Assembly (NCBI RefSeq): GCF_024763615.1
Contig: NC_077224.1
Span: 47,006,712-47,070,711, forward strand
Direction: 5' to 3'
DNA: 64,000 nucleotides
From: Phlebotomus papatasi
Taxonomy: Eukaryota > Arthropoda > Insecta > Diptera > Psychodidae
Positions 32,400 through 44,649 of this stretch are shown piece by piece. The translations under genes and the position numbers were made by a program. Below the pieces are notes generated by a model. It saw only the letters and a list, made by a program, of their open reading frames with translations. It was not told the DNA's origin and ran no database searches. Position 1 is the stretch's first letter. Every line of letters starts with the position of its first letter.

Positions 32400-34380
32400 T
32401 AGTAAATTACCCTAAACCATGATTTTTTTTATATTTTTTAATAACAACACAATAGTGAATTTGCGTAGACAAATCTGTAAAAGGGAATTAAATGGGGTTA
32501 CACTCAATGTCCTTATCAATAACCTTTTCAAACATCAATACCACTTGGGTGGTTCATGCTGTATAGCGAAGCGATCATTAAAATGTTGGTTCACATGAGC
32601 ATAAAAATAAAAGGGAGAAATGTGTAATTTTATTATTCACAAATTAATACAGTAAAATTGAAGATAAAAGACAAATTAATGATTTTTTCGCTCTTAAAGT
32701 TATAGTTTGGAATCAGAGACAGAAAATCAATGAGGAGTCATTTATAGCACTAGTAAAAATAATGTAAAATATGATGAACAATCAACGAGATTTCCTCTGG
32801 GGCTACAATTAAAATGATGGATATGAGTTATAATTTATTAATAAATGCTGGCAACACAAAAAAAGAGGCCTCATCGCATCAAAATCTTCAAAATAGTGAG
32901 AAGAGAATCAACAACTCACCACGAGGGTTTCATGTAGATTCTGGGTGATCATTTGTTTGGCTGTTCCTTCAAGAAGTGAATTCATCCAAATGGACAAAAC
33001 TCGAGGCAAATTATTTATGTTTTTAACTGGGTAAAGGCGTTTCGTATCGTCCTATAATTATCTCTAATGAAAAGCTATACTTATTCAATTTTACTGCAAA
33101 CACCTCTCTTTCTCTCTCTGAGAAACTTGGTAATTGCAGAAGATGTTTAAATCTTTTTCCAGAGTGAGTTTTTCTAAAAAAAAAAACTTTTTTCACCATC
33201 AGCATTGAAATTCTTGGCGAAAGTTAACGAGAGAAGAAAGGGCTGAAGATTTGAATATTGCAACATTAATTTGATTGCGGTGGGTCTGACACTGAAAATT
33301 TTTGTCTGGAGGATGATTGATATTTTATCACGAGGCTGTTGGTCCAACTCGTCAAAATCTCAAATGAGTTTTTCATCAACTTGTCTCTTGCATTCTTCAT
33401 CATTTTTCATCATGATGTGCATGATGGTACAAAACAAACGGAAGACTTCAACGCACTTTAACCTTACATAGTATCTCCCGGAAGAGCCATTATACTTAAG
33501 TTCTTCCTGTTGACACTGATGATTGCTTTATACAGTTCAAAAGCATCAAAATAGTCGTAATTTTATGACTTTTAGGAATTTTGAATTCTCCTTATACATT
33601 TGTAATATCTTTCACTAATAAGCTCTTTTTATGAGTTTCTTCTGGGATAGTAATAACTACTGTTATACTTAAGAATCAGTATAATAAATATTTGTAGAAA
33701 TGTCTTCCAATTTTAACTCTTCTTTGAGCATTGTTTGTTTAAAATGTTTATAAAAAAACAGCCAAGGAATAATTTATAACTCTTAAAAAAAAATCATCTA
33801 AATAAGTATTTAAATTGCAATTCAATTTAATAAAATTGAATGCATATTTAATAAATATACAATAAAATAAATCTTTCCAGAAGTATGGATGAATCCATGT
33901 ATAACTTCTCATAAATTTTATACAAAAGCGAGTCATAAAATGTGATACTTTTGAGTGTTTTTCAATATTTTGCTCAAGAAAGCACATCAACTGATTATCT
34001 CGATAGCAGGTGAAATAAATAAAAGATATACTTAAAATTACATTGTCTCAGGTTTATATTATCCCTAAAAAAATGGATTTCAGTCTCAAAATATGATAAA
34101 ATAAATTAATAAATTTATATTTTTTAAGTTATAAATTGATTGGAATTTAATAAAAAAGAAATGGCAATGCATCCCACCTTTGCAGAGTACTCGAACTCAC
34201 GAGAAAGAGCTATCCGTGTATTATCTTTTCTCATAATTTTTGGGGACATACCGCTTTACTAGCAATTAAATTGATTGATAAATTTAAAAAAAATCATTTC
34301 GAAATAGGAAATTGCTTAAGAAGTAGGTCATACTAGAAAAGTTTAGCATGAGCAACAAGCTTTCGAACAAATAAAAAAAG
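32400..34380. other. Intergenic, no gene seen
   Basis: Mostly unique-looking A/T-rich sequence. Short open frames (33023-33205, 33271-33471, 33748-33990) have no recognisable motif. Near 34190 the phrase GTACTCGAACTCACG resembles a tRNA B box on the minus strand but no matching A box was found. Confidence 0.45.
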
Positions 34381-34382
34381 TA

Positions 34383-34597
34383 GGGGGAAATGGGGCACCT
34401 TTGAAAGTGGGGCAGCTTTGAAATTGAGATTTTTCACCTATTTTAAAATGAAATTGAGCCTTATTGTGATATAATTTAGGTGTACAAATAGATTGAGAAG
34501 CTAAATTACATTATGATATGGCTCAGTTCGACTTAAACATGGGAGAAAAATTCCAATTTCAAAGGTGCCCCACTTTCAAGGGTGCCCCACTTCCCCC
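34383..34597. mobile_element. MITE, GGGGCACCTTTGAA family, copy 3
   Basis: GGGGGAAATGGGGCACCTTTG at the left and GTGCCCCACTTCCCCC at the right, with TA on both sides. This is the best-preserved copy of the family in the window. Confidence 0.85.
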
Positions 34598-34925
34598 TAA
34601 ATCCGAGAAAGATAAATCATTTACGGGTACTATACCGAATTCATGATCGATTAAGTCCGATGCAGTCGGATTGTAAATTTCAAGATCTTTCGAGAAAATC
34701 CAATTTTAAGTAAATCTGTTGAAAAATATGCCCTCCAAAGCAGTTAAACTTTGATCTTGGAAATTTCGATATCGAAATAGTTGTCAAACACTAGGTGTCC
34801 AAGGATGAAATATTCACCTTAACTACCTCTAAAACATATTTTAAAACGAAAGAAATCGTAGAAGCTGTTTTCGAAACAAGCCAAAAAAAACATTTTTTTA
34901 ATGAGGTTTTAATAGATTCGAGCAA

Positions 34926-35035
34926 TCACTGGGTCAAGTGGTAGAGCACTCGCTCTATGTTGCAAGTGTTTCGGGTTCGAATCCCCTTTAGGTCACCAGG
35001 AATTTTTTTGGCGCTAAAGGTGTTCGAATTGCATC
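34926..35035 (+). mobile_element. tRNA-derived SINE head, copy 1
   Basis: Internal pol III promoter layout: an A box in AAGTGGTAGAGCACTCG and a B box GGGTTCGAATCCC about 35 nt later, followed by AGGTCACCAGGAATTTTT and TGGCGCTAAAG. The same head and start of body recur at 55333-55432, and a diverged head at 54160-54235. The acceptor stem is not tRNA-like, so it is a SINE, not a tRNA gene. Confidence 0.75.
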
Positions 35036-36407
35036 TGCTAAAGGTGTTCGAAAGTTTTATTGTGGAAAGGACGATGGGTAGAAATGTATGAGGGCTGGTC
35101 CAATCCTTCGTCAGATATGGAACTAGGTCCACTTTTTAGGTATTGCTGGCCTTAAAATTTACCGAGACCTAAATCAAAAGGGTCTGTCAGTCCTTGGTAA
35201 TTAAAGATATTCTTCTGAAAATTCACAACTTTGACATTTTATTTGTCGAAAACGGCTTAACCGATCTTAATGAAATTCAGCTATTTAAAAGACGATGTAT
35301 GACTTAAACTTTAAATAAATATTTTTAGAATTTACCTCTGACTGGTCCAACAAAACGAAAACTTTTTTTGTGTGGTGGCAAAGCATAGATATTTTCGGAA
35401 TCCTTAGTGTGTATTGAACATATCGACAGTTCCATTCCATACTATGCTAAGTTGACTTCGCCTTATATTACCTCGTGAGATATGTTGTCCCTGGGATCGA
35501 GATCTACAACTGGTGAAAATTTCTTTGTTATCCAACGTCCGGGTAACGAAATATTCAAGCTTTTCGAAAAAAAATTTACATGGGCAGCATATGAAATCGC
35601 CAACTTCAAATGGTTCTCCTGAAAAGTTGTCATTTTGAGAACCATTGTATGAAATGGAAGCGTCGACCCCAAAGAAACTTCTAGTTCATCATGTGAAGTT
35701 TTTGAGATATCTTAAAGTAAAAATTTTTAAGAAATGGATAGAATTATTTTATGAATCTTGCTTTTTCTCAATACCAGTATATCCTGTGACAAAGAACGAT
35801 TTTGAAAGAGGAACTCAAGGAACATTTTACTAGAAGAAACCATTTCCCTATCTTTCCATTTTCCTTGTAATTATCCAGATTTCCTTCAAATGTCCACGAA
35901 TATTCTCTATTTCAATTGCACTCTTTTGTCTCCTTTATGGAAATATTCTCCTTAAAAAAGAATGTAGGGTGCTGAAGATTATAGGCTTAAAAATGTAAAA
36001 TTACCAAGTACCAAAATAATTTTAACAAAAGGTTCAAACGTTGAGAGACTAATGGTTTGATTAAAATATTTTTACTCTGAACTTATTATTCAAAGTTTTT
36101 GAATAATGGTATCTTTTAGGACTCTGCGACTTAAGGAGGCCTTAACTCTTTTTTCAAGGAGAATATTTTTTTATGCATTTGAAGGATGTTCAAGGAATTA
36201 TGAGGAAAATCCTGAAAACTGCAAGAAAAATTAAGAAACAAAAATATGGTTTGTTCTCTTTGTTCTACAAAAATCTTCCTTGAACCCTTGTTTACAAATT
36301 GTTCTGTGAAATAACTAACATATTTTTTATGCTCTTGTGCTTTTCCTATATTTTTGGAGTCGGTCCTGAAACAAGTTATTGCCTTTGCCAATACCTATTC
36401 GATGGTC
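35036..36407. other. No gene seen
   Basis: Unrecognised A/T-rich sequence. It may include the body of the SINE in the first 100 bp (AAAGGTGTTCGAA appears twice). Open frames at 34926-35132, 35463-35672 and 36131-36391 look spurious. Confidence 0.4.
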
Positions 36408-36662
36408 ACTGAGTGAGAGAAATCCGAAAAAGTTAAAATAACATTCCAGAAATGTTAATTTTACCCTGAAGTATTGATCCTAAATCGGTGTAAATATTAC
36501 TCTTTTAAGGTGTATTAGGGGTTAAAGTTACCCTTTTTCATGTTAATTTTACTCTTCAAAAGGTGTAAAATTAATATTAAAAATGTTGATATATTTTTAC
36601 ACCTAAAAAGCGTTAAAGTTATGAGGAAAAAATGTTAATCGCAGCCTCTTTTTTTCTCAGTG
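36408..36662. mobile_element. MITE, CACTGAGA family, copy 2
   Basis: Starts CACTGAGTGAGAGAAATCCG and ends TTTTTTTCTCAGTG. The interior has AAGTTAAAATAACATTCC, GATCCTAAATCGGTGTAAAT and GTTAATCGCAGCC, shared with the other copies. Confidence 0.85.
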
Positions 36663-37314
36663 TTCTCATGATTAAAGATTGGACCATTTTGCTCATTGTC
36701 CTTTAGGTACTTTGTGCCTTTTTGGGAGCATCTAAACGGGGGGATTTTATTTCGAAATCGCCATTTTGACACAAAAGTCTATCACTGAGCTTTAGACCGG
36801 TGCATTTTTGCTTATCTTTTGGCGCTGAAAATCTCCCTCTTCGAAAGCTACATTTGTTTATGTTCATATATTTTGACATTTTAAGCGATTTCAAATCATT
36901 TTTTTTTGTTTTTCAAGAGATGTTTTTCTCGTGATCTATTTTCAAATTATCAAAAGTCGAAAAGCAGGTGAAATAGGGACACGTTATCGATCTTTCTTCT
37001 GAATGTATCGTTTAATCTTCTTAATATGGTTGAATTGTTAACTAGACATCATTAAATAGAAATAAAGAAATAGTTGAATAGAATAAAGTTGATTTGTAGG
37101 AAAATAAAAATGTATGATATTTTCTTAATTTAGCAACAATATTTGCATAAAATCCTGCGGTAGGACGGTTTTGATATAGAGAATGTGTGCCCCATCTCCT
37201 CTTCCTTATAAAGTGTTCGTCACCAGGCATAAATATTAACTTACCACTCTTTAACAAATTCTTTGATTGTAAAACACTATGTGATTGATGTTCGAAACGT
37301 TTCAAAATAAAATA
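36663..37314. other. No gene seen
   Basis: Short open frames on the minus strand at 36703-36894 and 37042-37365 have no recognised domain. The second runs into the neighbouring MITE. Confidence 0.4.
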
Positions 37315-37551
37315 AGGTAAAGTACCCTTACTCGACCGGGTTCCTCTATTCGACCGATGGGTCAATTTTTGAATATTTGATGGTGAATTTCATCAATTTC
37401 TATGAATTTGTCACTGATTCGTATTATTTAAAGAATAATTGACCTATTAATGTTAGATCATACACAATATATTATAGCAAAAATAATTAAATTGAATAAA
37501 TAAATCTACCGGTCGAATAGAGGAACCGGTCGAATAAAGGGTACTTTACCT
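37315..37551. mobile_element. MITE with AGGTAAAGTACCC ends
   Basis: Left AAGGTAAAGTACCCTTACTC followed by GACCGG, right CCGGTCGAATA then AAGGGTACTTTACCT, with TA at 37313-37314 and 37552-37553. Internal CTCTATTCGACCG and CGGTCGAATAGAG also pair. Confidence 0.8.
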
Positions 37552-38016
37552 TAGAAAATATTCCAGACTATTTATTTTAGTTAGAGCACACTTGGAGAAT
37601 TTATAACAGAGGGTGGAGAAAATTTATCTCAGGAACGAACCACTAAAGGAGATTTCCCGAGACTTACCGGTGCATATCGCAGTGGGGTGCATTTCGAAAT
37701 CTCCTCGTATGGAAGACGCCTTTGAGGTAATCAAAGAATAGCTAAGAATTTGTCAATCGTTCTAAGACGTCATGAATTTGTCTAATAAATAAAAATACAC
37801 AATAATTCAATTGATGATTTATAAATATCACAATTGTTCTTTTAATTAATTTGAAACAGTAGGATACTTGAAAAATTGTGTATGATTTCTACCAGAAATG
37901 TTGAATTTGATAATCACTCTGTAATTTGAATTACTACCAATTGGCAGAATAATCATTCAAGTGATTTATTGTATTATGTGTATTCATAAATTGCATGTGT
38001 AATAATTTCTAAGCAA

Positions 38017-38397
38017 TTGGTTAATTTAAGTGTTTTTCTGCACATTGCTTCAACTTATTGTACTCTTTATTACTTTGTCTTTCGTCTATGGGTTAATATT
38101 TCATTAATAACAAAATATTACCATGATTTCCGTGTGTAATTTTAATTTATAAGTGTAACTTTTGATAGGGATAATTAAACATTGACCAACACTTTTCTAT
38201 TTATAATAAATTTCATTTTAGCAACAAAAATATCAAAGGAAAACAGAGAAAATCATTAATTTCGCTGCACAAACGTCAATCAGGAGGGTAAATTGGTATT
38301 GAACAGCTGAAGGATATTCCAAACAACATTTTGCAAAAGAATGCAAAGAATTTTATTAAATAATTCCGTAGATATTGAAGATTTGCATTTAAGCGTA
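38017..38397 (+). promoter_or_regulatory. U2-1 upstream region shared with U2-2
   Basis: Collinear with 52279-52670. Shared phrases include GCTTCAACTTATTGTACTC, TTTGTCTTTCGTCTATGG, TTGATAGGGATAATTAAACA, CACAAACGTCAATCAGGAGG and TTGGTATTGAACAGCTGAAG. Retention of this block in both copies means either shared promoter function or recent duplication. Confidence 0.7.
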
Positions 38398-38418
38398 TAA
38401 TTCATGCGAGCAACACTC
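38398..38418 (+). promoter_or_regulatory. Candidate PSEA of U2-1
   Basis: TAATTCATGCGAGCAACACT at -62 to -42 relative to the U2 start, where the insect snRNA proximal sequence element A is expected. One base differs from the other copy at 52671-52691. No TATA box follows, as expected for a pol II snRNA gene. Confidence 0.65.
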
Positions 38419-38459
38419 TATGACCTGGGCCTTATTGATTGGACAGATATTGGTTTGTT

Positions 38460-38646
38460 ATCGCTTCTCGGCCTAACGGCTAAGATCAAAGTGTAGTATC
38501 TGTTCTTATTAGTTTAACACCTAATAGTTCCCTCATAGAGGGACAATGTTGTTAAATTGATTTTTGGAAATTGGCGAAGTGCTAGGGGCTTGCTCCACCT
38601 TTGCCGCGGGTTGGCCTGGTATTGCAGTACCACCAGGATCGGCCCA
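38460..38646 (+). ncRNA. U2 spliceosomal snRNA, copy 1
   Basis: U2 pairs with the intron branch point and is a core spliceosome RNA in the nucleus. The 5' end ATCGCTTCTCGGCC is diagnostic. The branch-point recognition sequence GTAGTA is at 38493-38498, the Sm site ATTTTTGG at 38560-38567, and the 3' stem-loops GGGGCTTGCTCC and GGCCTGGTATTGCAGTACC follow. The length is about 187 nt, normal for U2. Stem-loop I has AACG in place of the fly loop, and stem IIb (CCCTC..GAGGG) is intact. One base, A at 38632, differs from copy 2 (G at 52905). The G form matches the usual U2 stem IV. It is probably functional. The exact 3' end is inferred from homology. Confidence 0.95.
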
Positions 38647-40107
38647 TCTTAAACCAAAAACAATACATGGTAGATAAAAAAATCTTTTACTGAAAAGATT
38701 TAGCTTATTGTAATGATAACCCTCAGCCAGTAGTAATTAGTATAATTAGAGTATAACTTCAACGCCATAGGTTAAGACGTGATTATGTTATTCCAGGATC
38801 ATTATATTGGATTTAATAGTTCCTCGAGTCACTGAAAATTTTACATCTCATAGCTGGCTTATACCGGATTCGCCAAAGTATCTGCAAGTTTGTCCTTCTG
38901 AACAATTTGCTTGCCCCTGTTGCAAATATTCCTCTCTTTCAGCTTCATCTTGGCCAATTGAAACGCACAATACAGCACATATTTATCGTTCATTGCTGGC
39001 ATTATTTGTTAGGGTTTACCAACTGATAGAAAAAGCTGCCCCGGCCAAGAGTGGCTGAAAAGAACACAAAAGCCAATCTTGAGGTGTATATAGTATTGTG
39101 TTCAACTACAAAAAAGGAGGAAGGTATATGAATGCAAGAGAGGTAACAGAAAAAAAGGTATCCAACGAGAGAGAAAAAGGAATGGAATTAATTTAATATT
39201 CTCATACCCACCAACAACGTTGGTAATTAACTCTCATTAGTCTGATGGACAGATTCAATTATCTTTGTTTAAAGACTCCATGATTTATTATTAAATTATT
39301 GCTGAAGCTTTCAAGACGAACACATTAATACTGAAAATATATTTCCATCCATATTTTCTCTCCTCGTACACACATCGCAATATTTCTCCACAAAGTTTTT
39401 TTTTAACGCTCCTTTCTGGCTCAACAATTCAGCCTTTTGAATACATTTTTGCCAGTTTTTGTAACAAAGTCACTCATCTTCCCCAAAAATCGACTCACGT
39501 GGTGGAAGCGGACATGGGGGAAGGACAAGGTAAAAAAGTCATTAGATTTGGTGAATTTTTAAAAAAAAGCAATCCCCTAAAAAAATAATAATAAAAATGA
39601 ATAAAAAAGACACAAAAAAAACAGATAAATGGCTTAACGTAAAAACAAATATATGAATTCAATTTCGAATGTGGCGAGGGAGAGGACCCAGAATGAGTGA
39701 AATACTCGGCGAATGGTAGAATTTTAATAATTCTTCACCCTCTGCAACTGACAGGTTATGGCGATTGCTAATAAATGACTATTGAGGCGCCATTCACAAC
39801 CAGCAACACCATCTCACTGTGTTGATCATGACGATCGTCCACACAGCAAAAGGCACCACAAAAAGACCAAGGAGCGAAACTAAATAGTGTAATGTATTGC
39901 TACAGTGTTAACAATAAGTTTAAAAACATATCTTTGAATAAAAATAGAAAAACGGATTAACCATTGCATTGGTTACAATGATACCTTTGGATCCCATCTC
40001 TTAAATTTGAATTGTATAATTTAGGTATAATTTTGATTAAAAATTATTGTATAAAAACCATATTGGATTTCATATGCCAAGAAATAAAAGGAAAAACAAA
40101 TGATCAG
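38647..40107. other. No confident gene
   Basis: Downstream of U2-1. An 83-codon plus-strand frame at 38807-39058 and a 47-codon minus-strand frame opposite it overlap. Both have mixed codon use and neither is recognised, so no gene is called. The rest is A/T-rich with A-runs around 39560-39630. Confidence 0.45.
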
Positions 40108-40385
40108 CAGTGCCTCTGGCACATCTTTTCGGTTGGACATTCTGGAATCAAAATCCACATCTCTTTCTTTCACAAACGTCTTGCATATGGCTATCCCAGT
40201 CTTTTGGAGTCTTCTTTTTCTTCTTCTTCTTTTGAACATCACACTAAATTAAATTTAGTTCAATCGAATTTTGAGTACGAAAGAATGAAATAATCATATA
40301 CAAAACATTTGAGAAAGAAAGGGATGTCAATTTCGATTATATGAAATTTACCCGATTTAAAAGGTGTGTGGAGACGAGCTCCATG
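40108..40385. mobile_element. MITE, GGCACACCTTTTAG family, copy 1
   Basis: The left TCTGGCACATCTTTTC and right GATTTAAAAGGTGTG ends are inverted. The middle has a CTTCTTCTTCTTTTGAACAT phrase and a palindromic TAAATTAAATTTAG core, as at 41604-41880 and 48490-48763. Open frames on both strands here are shadows of the repeat. Confidence 0.65.
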
Positions 40386-40924
40386 AGAAAACCATTTAGT
40401 TTTAGAAGTTCATTTTCATCCTGAATTTAATCATTTTTCTTTTCACAAAAATCAAATGTAACTTTTTCACCCTAACCTTAAATCTCTCTCGCATCAACAT
40501 CACGTTCGCGAAGACACGCCATTTTTTGAGTTAGTGAAATAAATCCGAATTTGTTAAACTAATCTCAAGCCTTTTCATTCGAATCATCATTCGATCACAT
40601 TCACAAGAATTCTGGGCATCAAAGGACGAGTGAAGATCATTTATCGGGAAAACAGAAAATTTTCTTTTTCGTTTATTCACTCACAGGAGGGTAAGGATCC
40701 ACCAGCCATCCAGAGTGTGGTAGCAATCATTGTAATCCATTTAAACCATCTTCATACTCTCAGGTTCGTAGAGATATCACAGGATCCAGACTACTCTTCA
40801 GGCCTTCAGGACAAATTACACGGAAGATCTCAGGGTTTGTGGGTCATATAAACGTATTAAACTAAATATTAAACTCGTTCCGTTGACGTTGTGAAATTTT
40901 CTATCCGTTGCGTTGCTTCACAAA
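40386..40924. other. No confident gene
   Basis: An open frame at 40630-40851 (+) has a more balanced composition (AGGATCCACCAGCCATCC) than its flanks. There is no recognised domain and no supporting splice or poly(A) signal. Confidence 0.35.
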
Positions 40925-41189
40925 AGGTGGTCACAAAAAAGGTGGCCGGTATTACACTCAAAGTTGCCGGAATAGCACACAAAGTAATGTCTATACTTTT
41001 TGTTCATTTTTCAATATTTTAGGAAGTGTTTTAAAGAAAACAAAGATGATAAACTAGTTTTCAAGGTTCCACACAACCTTCCCGAAAGGGAAGTAACAAA
41101 ATATATCAATATGAATTAAAAATATCGCATTTCAAACTTAGAACTTCGGTGCTTATATGCAACTATGCCGAAATTTGGCACACTTACCC
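40925..41189 (+). mobile_element. MITE, GGGTAAGTGTGCC family, 5'-truncated copy
   Basis: Intact right end GAAATTTGGCACACTTACCC followed by TA, with an internal GGTGGCCGGTATTACACTC-like start. It lacks the left terminal repeat. Confidence 0.7.
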
Positions 41190-41429
41190 TATTGATAAAA
41201 TAATGCCTTCTTAAAGAAAAATATTAAAAACAAATAAAATAGTCTAAAAGGTTAAGAAAAATAATAATGCAAATGTCTTATTTTACACAATCTGTTACAC
41301 AAATTGATTCAATTACACATCTCGCTTAGGCGTTCATGTGAGATCATTTCAAGAAATGATTCCCTTGACGAAGAGCGAGGAACGCAAAATACAACCCAGT
41401 GACTGATCTCAGAATGAATAAATACGAAA

Positions 41430-41603
41430 ACCTCTTGGACGTTTTGCATATTTCTATCACACTCTTACGCACTCAAAATTCGATTGAGCTAAATTGAATT
41501 TGTTATGACGTTCAAAAGAAGAAGCAGAGCCGAGAATGTAGGATAGGTAAATCCAAAAACATTTGAGAAAAAACAGATGTGATTTTTGATTTCATGAATC
41601 CTG
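41430..41603. mobile_element. MITE, GGCACACCTTTTAG family, fragment
   Basis: TCGATTGAGCTAAATTGAAT then GACGTTCAAAAGAAGAAGC matches the right half of the copy at 48490-48763. It abuts the more complete copy at 41604-41880. Confidence 0.5.
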
Positions 41604-41880
41604 ACATAAGTACCTTCAGCACACCTTTTAGATCAGAAAAATTTCATAAAGTCTAAATTCATATCCCTTAAAAAATTAAAATCTTTGCATATATCTATCC
41701 TGCTCTTTCTTACTCTTCTTCTTCTTCTTTTGAATATCACACCAAATTAAATTTAGCTTAGTCCAATTTTGAAACCGAAAGAGTAAGGTAGACTTATGCA
41801 AATCATTTGAGAAAGAAAGAGAAATGAATTTGGAGTTCATGAAATTTCCCTGAGCTAAAAGGTGTGCCAAAGCCATAAAG
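41604..41880. mobile_element. MITE, GGCACACCTTTTAG family, copy 2
   Basis: The left end contains CAGCACACCTTTTAGATCAG and the right end CTGAGCTAAAAGGTGTGCC. The central CTTCTTCTTCTTCTTTTGAA and AAATTAAATTTAG are shared with other copies. Confidence 0.7.
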
Positions 41881-42964
41881 AAAACCGTTTAGGCAATTTT
41901 CAAATATATCTTTGTGAGTTTAATCTTGGTTTATTCCGTGAAACTCCTTGTAAGTTTGTAAAGTTTTTTTGTTCAGATTTTAGGTTGGAAAGACCGTTCC
42001 AACCTGTTGTTTTGTTTAATTTTTTTTTATTTTATTTCTTGAATGAATCGTAAAACTATGATTTCTTAACCCATTCAGTCAATGTACTAGAAATACTTTA
42101 GATAGAATGTTCTTATTTTAGAATAAGTTTCATACAGATTAATAGATGATTTTTTTTTTTTTAAAAGAAAGAATTTTTGTCTATTATGGGGGCGCGGGAA
42201 GCCGCTGTCAAGCACACGTCTTAACGGTCTCTGAATTTAAATTCTTTACATTAATACATGACAGACTTTATTGATTTAAATAGAATAACTATTCAAGAAA
42301 GCAAACTGGCAATCAGAATTCAAATCAGGAAAGAGGAAAAAGGCCAATTTTAAGAAATTCGACGGAATGTCGAATTTCTGGCCGATATTTGAGCAAAAAT
42401 TTTGCATGACCTTCCGCGAAGCAAGATAACAATAACAAAATGTATTTTCATCTCTGTCGAACTATTTTTCCCAAGTAATTGAAGGACTAAAGTTACTAAA
42501 ATTCCATTCCAGAAAACATCCGAATTGTCCAATAGCCCAGAAATTAATCATCTAAAATCACTGAATTTGCGTATGAGGTATAATACCATGGTAATGAATG
42601 GGTTAAAAACCAGCGGAAAATAACTATAGCTAGAGTGTGAACCATGAGTGGTAGATCATGCCTAGTCTCCTATATCGCTCTGATCGCGACGATGAGTCTC
42701 CAAGATCGCTCTGATAGACACCCAAAGTGAACTGTGGCAGACTTGTTTACCCCCTATAAAAAGCTTAAATGTACCAAATTTCATATAAATATATAAATAC
42801 GAAGCTGAAAATGTAAAATGAAAACTCCTATAATCTTTTTTTCCAAATTTTAAAGCTCCTTATAAGATATGTTTCTAAATACATAAATCCGTAGGAAATT
42901 TTGAAGAAAGATTTAATTGGAAATTGGAAATCAAAATTGGAAATTTTTAATTTATTTCTACACT
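41881..42964. other. No gene seen
   Basis: A/T-rich sequence with a long T-run near 42150 and a CGCTCTGATCGCGACG..CGCTCTGATAG duplication near 42670-42715. No recognised element. Confidence 0.4.
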
Positions 42965-43668
42965 TAGTGTAAGTGTACCAAATTCCGACCAGCTTGCAAT
43001 TCCGGCCACATTTTTTGTTCCTTAAATTTTCATGAAATTTTAGTTTTTGCATACTCTAGAGATTATACAATGCGAAAAGTAACAAAAAATATCGCTTCGG
43101 CAAGTAAGATGATTTGAAAAACGCATTGGAAGAATTCCGAAACGGCAAGGAACTATGAGAATAAAGGTGGCCGGAATAGGCCACTAATGCCATGTCTACA
43201 TTTTTATTCATTTTAAAATGTATTCAAAATGATTTTAGAGAAAATAAACACTATAAACCGCCTACAAGGTTCCAAGCAACACTTCTTAAGAATAAGAAAT
43301 AAAAAGTTCAATTTGTATTAAAAATTAAAAGTATTACATTTCAAACTTGAGGCTTTGGCGCTTGCATGCAACTATGCCGAAATTTGGCACACTTATGCGC
43401 CATTTCCATTGAGAAATTTTTCAAGAAATTTGTTGGAAAATTTTCAAGTCCATATGAAAAAAATTGTGCTTTTATGAGAAAAAGTTCAATTTGGTTGAAC
43501 TTTTTCTCATAAAAGCTTAAAAATAAAAATTGTGAACAGTTTTCCCCTCTGTTCCTATCGGGTACAGCGCCATCCAACGAGTTTTCTTCCGACACTTGCA
43601 TGCCAATTGAATAAATTCTCATCAATATTGGTTGTTTTCAATTGTCAGTGAAAACCCAAAGCGTGACA

Positions 43669-44630
43669 ATGAAGTGCTTCAGTATTCTTGAGATGGAGAA
43701 AATAGTGCATGCAGTGCGTGAACGACCGTGTGTGTGGGATACAGCTTGCCCACAATACCGACTTACGGTGTATACGGACAAAGTTTTCCAGGACATAGGA
43801 CAGGACTTGGGCAAAAGTCCAGAGGAGGTTTTAAAGTGTTGGGAAGCACTCAGAATGAAATACGCCAGAGAAAAAAGGAAGGTGAAACAAGAAATGCCGA
43901 AATCAGGGTCCAGTGGAGGGATGAAGAGAAAATACAACACAAAAGATTGGGAGCTTCTTCCAATAATGAGGTTCCTGGACAAAACTTTGGAAAGACGTCC
44001 AGTTTTCGAACAATTAGATGTCCTTGATGTATGCAGTACGATCCAGGAGAGCCCAAGTATCATAAACGTACCAGAAACTAATTTGGAAAGGAATTCAGAT
44101 GTTCCTTGTTCACTTGATGATGAGATGGCAGAAGAATTTCCTTCGAGCTTTGGTGAGAAAAAAATTTTTTTTCTCGCGTTTCACTCAATTCCTCTCTTTT
44201 TTTTTAAGATGGACGATCACAAAATATTCACCCAGAAGAGGATCACGTGGCCGTTCTTGACCCAGATATATCCTGCCAACAGCAAACACTTGTAACTGAG
44301 AACCAAATTCCCGGAGCCTCCAAAAACATGTGTCAAAAAAATCAGCAAAAACGTCCATTGGAAAATGAATTTCCGATAGCAACGAAGAAAGCCAGGGCAA
44401 ATGCAAAAACATATGAAGATGAGAGGCGAACCTTCATCAATAAAATTACTGAGATCCTAACAACATCGCAAACAACATCAAATGACCCGAAGAATACAGA
44501 AGAAAGGATGGCACAGGCCTATGCAGACTACGTTAAAATGAGATTTCTTAATTGGAGCAAAGAAAAAATGATTGAAGGATTTGCAATGCTGAATGAAACT
44601 ATTGAGGAAATAGAGAAGAAAAAAATGTAG
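43669..44630 (+). CDS. Harbinger MADF-domain DNA-binding protein
   Basis: The accessory protein of a PIF/Harbinger transposon. In this superfamily the Myb/SANT or MADF protein binds transposon ends and brings the nuclease to the nucleus. ATG at 43669, exon 1 to 44152, a 56-bp intron 44153-44208 (GTGAGA..TTTTTAAG) and exon 2 44209-44630 give 301 residues. The N-terminal MADF fold (about residues 8-100) shows VRERPCVWD, YTDKVFQDIGQDLG, VLKCWEALRMKYAREKRK and KDWELLPIMRFLD with the spaced Trp residues typical of the domain. A basic PIATKKARANAK stretch may be a nuclear signal. The C-terminal helix with ERMAQAYADYVKMRF and an IEEIEKKKM end may interact with the partner nuclease. The upstream in-frame codons before 43669 lack an ATG. 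Confidence 0.85.
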
Positions 44631-44649
44631 TTGTGTTTTTTTTTCTTTA

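Noticed and set aside
34180..34215. B-box-like sequence on the minus strand (GTGAGTTCGAGTACTC)
   Set aside because: No A box at the right distance and no second copy seen.
34926..34998. Possible tRNA gene
   Set aside because: A and B boxes are present but the acceptor stem does not pair, and the sequence continues into a body shared with another copy, so it is a SINE.
38807..39058. 83-codon plus-strand frame and an opposing 47-codon minus-strand frame
   Set aside because: Both have mixed composition but neither matches a known family or shows splice or poly(A) support, and they contradict each other.
43728..44027. Alternative open frames overlapping the Harbinger MADF gene on both strands
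   Set aside because: They are shadows. The spliced MADF frame explains the codon pattern and domain motifs.
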